Positions 60,757-64,000 of a stretch of 64,000 nt of DNA are shown piece by piece. The notes beneath the pieces were generated by a model. The model was given only the letters and a program-made list of their open reading frames with translations. It made no database searches and was not told where the DNA came from. The stretch covers positions 62,001 to 126,000 of the forward strand of contig NZ_JTJC03000001.1 in assembly GCF_000817735.3 (NCBI RefSeq). The letters are read 5' to 3'. Position 1 is the stretch's first letter, and each line of letters opens with the position of its first letter. A program made the position numbers and the translations under genes. This DNA is from Scytonema millei VB511283 (lineage in GTDB: Bacteria > Cyanobacteriota > Cyanobacteriia > Cyanobacteriales > Chroococcidiopsidaceae).

Positions 60757-61671
60757 GTGCAAAGCTTCCTACCGATCGCCTACTTTCAAAATCAGTTTGT
60801 TCCGTTTGGCGAGGCTAAGATCTCCATTGCTACCCATGCCTTACACTACGGAACGGGAGCCTTAGGTGGTTTACGCGGAATCCCTCACCCGCAGGATTCC
60901 CAGCAAATTTTGTTGTTTCGGCTCGATCGCCATTGCCAGAGATTGAGTCATAGTGCTAGATTTTTGCATTACGATTTACCAGCAGATAAAATTCAAAGCG
61001 TCATTGTTGAGTTTGTCAAACGCAATCAGCCTACAGCATCTTTCTACATTCGTCCTTTTGTTTACACTTCTGGCTTAGGAATCGCACCGCGGCTGCATTC
61101 GATCGAAAAGGATCTTTTTGTTTACGGATTAGAGTTACAAGACTATTTATCTGCTGAAGGTGTTAGCTGTCGCATCAGCTCCTGGTATCGACAAGAAGAT
61201 CGCAGTATGCCACTACGGGGTAAAATTAGTGCTGCTTACATCACTTCTGCTTTAGCAAAAACAGAAGCAGTTGAATCGGGTTTTGATGAGGCAATTTTAT
61301 TGAATTCTCAAGGCAAAGTTAGCGAAGCTTCGGGAATGAATATATTCATTGTTAGAAACGAAAGACTGATAACTCCTGGTTTCGATCAAGATATTTTAGA
61401 AGGAATTACTAGAGATAGCGTCATTAAAATTGCCCGAGATTTGGGAATTGAAACAATAGAAAGACCAGTCGATCGAACCGAACTTTTGATTGCCGATGAA
61501 GTGTTCTTATGCGGTACAGCGGCTAAAATTGTTCCAGTAAAAAGATTAGAAAATTATCAATTATCGCCACAAAATACGATTACGCAAAAACTCCAAGAAA
61601 AACTGATTGCCATTACCGAAGGTAGAGAACCAAAATATCAAGATTGGGTATATTCGATCGCAATTAGTTAA
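60757..61671 (+). CDS. ilvE: Branched-chain amino acid aminotransferase
   Basis: 304 aa from the GTG at 60757 (then QSFLPIAYF, the usual start). HALHYGTGALGGLRGI, the PLP lysine in LRGKISAAYITS, and SEASGMNIFIV. Fold-type IV transaminase for Leu, Ile and Val. Confidence 0.93.
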   Translation: MQSFLPIAYFQNQFVPFGEAKISIATHALHYGTGALGGLRGIPHPQDSQQILLFRLDRHCQRLSHSARFLHYDLPADKIQSVIVEFVKRNQPTASFYIRPFVYTSGLGIAPRLHSIEKDLFVYGLELQDYLSAEGVSCRISSWYRQEDRSMPLRGKISAAYITSALAKTEAVESGFDEAILLNSQGKVSEASGMNIFIVRNERLITPGFDQDILEGITRDSVIKIARDLGIETIERPVDRTELLIADEVFLCGTAAKIVPVKRLENYQLSPQNTITQKLQEKLIAITEGREPKYQDWVYSIAIS

Positions 61672-61689
61672 ATAAAGAGTAGTGAGATC

Positions 61690-63291
61690 GTGAGTTTAAC
61701 AGAAGATATTCTGACTCAATTACCAGGCAATGTTCTGAGTGGCTTGCGACAAGCCGATCGCTTACTCGCGTCGATGAGAACGGAGACGACAGCCGTACCG
61801 ACAGTCGTGACTCAAAGCGAGACTCTTTTGGAAACCGTTGACTGGGATGCCGTAATTTGCGGTGGTACGCTGGGAATTTTAATTGGTAGTGCTTTGGTAC
61901 AGCGGGGATGGCGAGTCGCTTTGCTCGAACGCGGAATTTTGCGGGGTAGACAGCAAGAGTGGAATATTTCTCGCCAAGAACTGGCAGTTTTTTTGCGACT
62001 GAACTTGTTAACTGAAGCAGAATTAGAACAAGCGATCGCTACTGAGTATAACCCCGCCCGCGTCAGCTTTCACAATAGTGGCGAAAATTGGGGCGGCGAA
62101 ATCTGGGTGAAAGACGTACTCAATCTTGGTGTAGATCCAATTTATTTGCTAGAAACCTTAAAGCAAAAATTTCTAGCAGCAGGTGGCGTGTTATTAGAAA
62201 ATACTCCCTTTGTGAGTGCGATCGTTCATCCTAATGGTGTGCTTGTGGAGCAGGGAGCAGGGGAGAAGAGAGCTGAGGAGCAATTACCAATTACCAATTA
62301 CCAATTACCAATTACAACTCGCCTCCTCATCGATGCAATGGGGCATTTGTCTCCGATGACAAAACAAGCACGCCAGGGACAGAAACCCGATAGTATTTGT
62401 TTGGTTGTTGGTAGTTGCGCTCAAGGGTTTCCCCAGAATCAAACTGGCGATTTAATTGCCACTTTTACGCCGATTCAAAATCGCTGTCAGTATTTCTGGG
62501 AAGCTTTTCCTGCTAGAGATGGTAGGACGACGTATTTATTTACTTACATGGATGCTAGTCCAGAACATTTGGGTTTAGAAGCGTTATTTGAAGAGTATTT
62601 GCGATTGCTGCCACAGTATCAGGCTGTAAATTTAGATAAGCTGCATTTTCAACGAGCCTTATTTGGCTTTTTTCCTGCCTATCGCCAAAGTCCTTTACAC
62701 ACTCCTTGGAATCGGATTTTACCAGTAGGAGATAGTAGTGGCAACCAATCACCACTAAGCTTTGGGGGGTTTGGAGCAATGGTACGCCATTTAGAACGTC
62801 TAACGCTTGGCATTCATGCAGCACTTTCTAGCGAGCAGTTATCTGCGTCGTCTCTGTCATTACTAGCCTCTTATCAACCAAATCTCAGCGTTACATGGCT
62901 GTTTCAAAAAGCGATGAGGGCAGATATTGGGGGAAATATTCCGCCCGATCGCATTAATCGGTTGCTAGCAGTTGTATTTCTCACCATGCAACAATTGGGC
63001 GATCGCGTCCTCAGACCGTTTCTACAAGACGTAGTACAGTTTTTGCCCCTGACACAAACTTTGTTGAAAACTGCGATCGCGCATCCTTTGTTAATCGCCC
63101 AAATCATCCCTCACGTAGGTTTGGGGGCTTTAATAGATTGGACGATCCATTACACTAACCTGGGAATCTACTCAGTTCTCAACAAATTCAGTCCAATTAT
63201 TCAACCTTGGTTAAAAAATCTACCCGCACCACAACAGTACCAATACCACCGCTGGATTGACGCTTGGCGCTATGGATCAGGTGCAGAGTAG
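61690..63291 (+). CDS. FAD-dependent oxidoreductase, lycopene-cyclase-like
   Basis: 533 aa with a GTG start. Rossmann GxGxxG-type segment DAVICGGTLGILIGSALVQRGWRVALLERG (by parts) binds FAD; later PVGDSSGNQSPLSFGGFGAM resembles the GD motif and cyclase-like region of plant/cyanobacterial homologues. Substrate unknown. A stretch at 62247-62315 (GAGEKRAEEQLPITNYQLPIT) is translated GGAGCAG and TTACCAA repeats, in frame. Confidence 0.82.
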   Translation: MSLTEDILTQLPGNVLSGLRQADRLLASMRTETTAVPTVVTQSETLLETVDWDAVICGGTLGILIGSALVQRGWRVALLERGILRGRQQEWNISRQELAVFLRLNLLTEAELEQAIATEYNPARVSFHNSGENWGGEIWVKDVLNLGVDPIYLLETLKQKFLAAGGVLLENTPFVSAIVHPNGVLVEQGAGEKRAEEQLPITNYQLPITTRLLIDAMGHLSPMTKQARQGQKPDSICLVVGSCAQGFPQNQTGDLIATFTPIQNRCQYFWEAFPARDGRTTYLFTYMDASPEHLGLEALFEEYLRLLPQYQAVNLDKLHFQRALFGFFPAYRQSPLHTPWNRILPVGDSSGNQSPLSFGGFGAMVRHLERLTLGIHAALSSEQLSASSLSLLASYQPNLSVTWLFQKAMRADIGGNIPPDRINRLLAVVFLTMQQLGDRVLRPFLQDVVQFLPLTQTLLKTAIAHPLLIAQIIPHVGLGALIDWTIHYTNLGIYSVLNKFSPIIQPWLKNLPAPQQYQYHRWIDAWRYGSGAE

Positions 63292-63379
63292 TTTTCGGAA
63301 GCGAGTAGTGAGTGTGGCTAGTGGCTAGTGACTAGTGGCTGGTAACAAGAATTGAGTCTAGTCACTGATAACTGATAAC

Positions 63380-63400
63380 TGATAACTGATAACTGATTAC
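63380..63400. repeat. CTGATAA repeats near the end of the GAF gene
   Basis: Part of a short TAGTGAC and CTGATAA array (63300-63400) between the convergent FAD and GAF genes. Confidence 0.7.
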
Positions 63401-64000
63401 CCATTCACATAATCAGGCATCTGCCACAAACGCAAGACTGGTTCGATCGCTTCTCCAATGCGATCGGCAACGTAGCGAACTGTTTGTGCTTCTTTGTTGG
63501 TAAAGTGGCGCGGGTGCAAGCTACCAATATGAAATACACCAATGACTCGATTGCTAGCAAATAGAGGAACGCCCAGCATAGAATGCAGTCCCTTTTGTCG
63601 CAGTACGGGGCTGTAGACTTCTATTGTCGATAAGTCATCAACAATTGTTAACTCTGGTTGAGCGGCAATTTTACCTGCAAATCCCTGTCCGATGGGAATT
63701 CTGACTCCAGTTTCGATTTCCTCTTCCAAACCTAAGGTCGCATGAACTGCTAGTTGTTCTCCGTTTTCTGTTTGTAATAAGACTGCGACAGTATCAACTT
63801 CTAGGATGTGGCGAATACATTCTAAAGTTGCTTGGAGTAAATTTTCTAGTGGTCTATGGGCAAGTTCGTTTTTTCTAGCAGTGCGATCGCGGGATGGATT
63901 TGCTGGAACGCGATCGCCCTGAGCGATTGGGTTATATTGTTGTTGGTAAGCCACTTTTTCTTGAATTTGCAGGCGGCTATCAACTGCCCTGGCTGGTATG
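63397..64000 (-). CDS. GAF-domain protein, 5' end beyond the window
   Basis: At least 200 aa; the frame stays open to the right edge (upstream residues read IPARAVDSRLQIQEK before VAYQQQYNPI), so the gene probably starts outside. A GAF domain fills about the last 150 residues: LLQATLECIRHILEVDTVAVLLQ and GQGFAGKIAAQPELTIVDDL, GLHSMLGVPLFASNRVIGVFHIGS. A signalling protein; other domains may lie outside. Confidence 0.8.
   Translation of the reverse strand, partial: IPARAVDSRLQIQEKVAYQQQYNPIAQGDRVPANPSRDRTARKNELAHRPLENLLQATLECIRHILEVDTVAVLLQTENGEQLAVHATLGLEEEIETGVRIPIGQGFAGKIAAQPELTIVDDLSTIEVYSPVLRQKGLHSMLGVPLFASNRVIGVFHIGSLHPRHFTNKEAQTVRYVADRIGEAIEPVLRLWQMPDYVNG

Overview
The window is from a cyanobacterial chromosome. 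Evidence: very frequent HIP1-type GCGATCGC octamers, an ndhF3-ndhD3-cupA CO2-uptake operon, CP12, a DUF3386 protein, a chloroplast/cyanobacterial-type ArsA ATPase, and many tandem heptanucleotide arrays (TTATCAG, GGAGCAG, TGACCAA and similar) of the STRR kind. Gene content and repeat style suggest a large-genome lineage such as Chroococcidiopsis or a relative of the Nostocales; I cannot fix the genus from sequence alone.

Layout. 1-4.4 kb: a minus-strand NAD operon (pncB, nadD, the Nudix-type repressor nrtR, a PchB/chorismate-mutase-like gene, an FMN alpha-hydroxy-acid oxidase and the start of nadE), with a GT-N7-AC palindrome as candidate NrtR operator before pncB. 4.4-9.9 kb: a 50-residue conserved-looking protein, radC, a phosphoribulokinase paralogue, and ftsI behind an FtsL-like gene. 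10.3-14.3 kb: a small lipoprotein, a phage-type Gp157 plus ERF annealing module with a consensus cyanobacterial LexA box, GNAT, HAD and membrane proteins. 14.4-20.1 kb: a structured RNA followed by the ndhF3-ndhD3-cupA operon. 20-22.5 kb: a hydrophobic peptide, a DUF559 protein, and a two-gene graspetide (microviridin-like) locus. 23-32 kb: GH57 amylase, Nfu, DUF3386, histidine kinase, lepA, mnmA.

32.19-35.08 kb is a complete 2.9-kb insertion element with 27-bp terminal inverted repeats. It carries a pRiA4b-ORF3-like gene, an ISKra4-type transposase and a tyrosine recombinase with a candidate core recombination site between the last two. 35-42 kb: typA, a Xre regulator, a stand-alone HD (ppGpp-hydrolase-like) protein and two ABC transporters. 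42.6-46.8 kb: a one-module NRPS (C-A-T-TE). 48 kb: two tandem CIRCE operators in front of an EamA/DMT transporter. 49.7-53.5 kb: an RTX protein, then an operon of two cytosolic S1C proteases and a degenerate response regulator. 53.7-54.0 kb: a second copy of the structured RNA. 54.5-64 kb: CP12, aldo-keto reductase, a PD-(D/E)XK-like protein, a methyltransferase, ArsA, dnaN with a cluster of eight DnaA boxes (probable oriC), ilvE, an FAD oxidoreductase and a GAF protein running off the edge.

Most notable: (i) a two-copy structured RNA family with compensatory base changes and downstream terminator hairpins; (ii) a graspetide precursor that has the PFFA-type leader motif but lacks the usual lactam-forming Lys and is paired with only one ATP-grasp ligase; (iii) the ISKra4-type element with its own tyrosine recombinase and core site; (iv) HrcA/CIRCE control of a membrane transporter; (v) an SOS-box-controlled phage annealing module; (vi) an 88-bp MITE-like repeat in two full copies; (vii) heptamer repeats that have entered several reading frames and supply peptide linkers or Shine-Dalgarno-like sequence.
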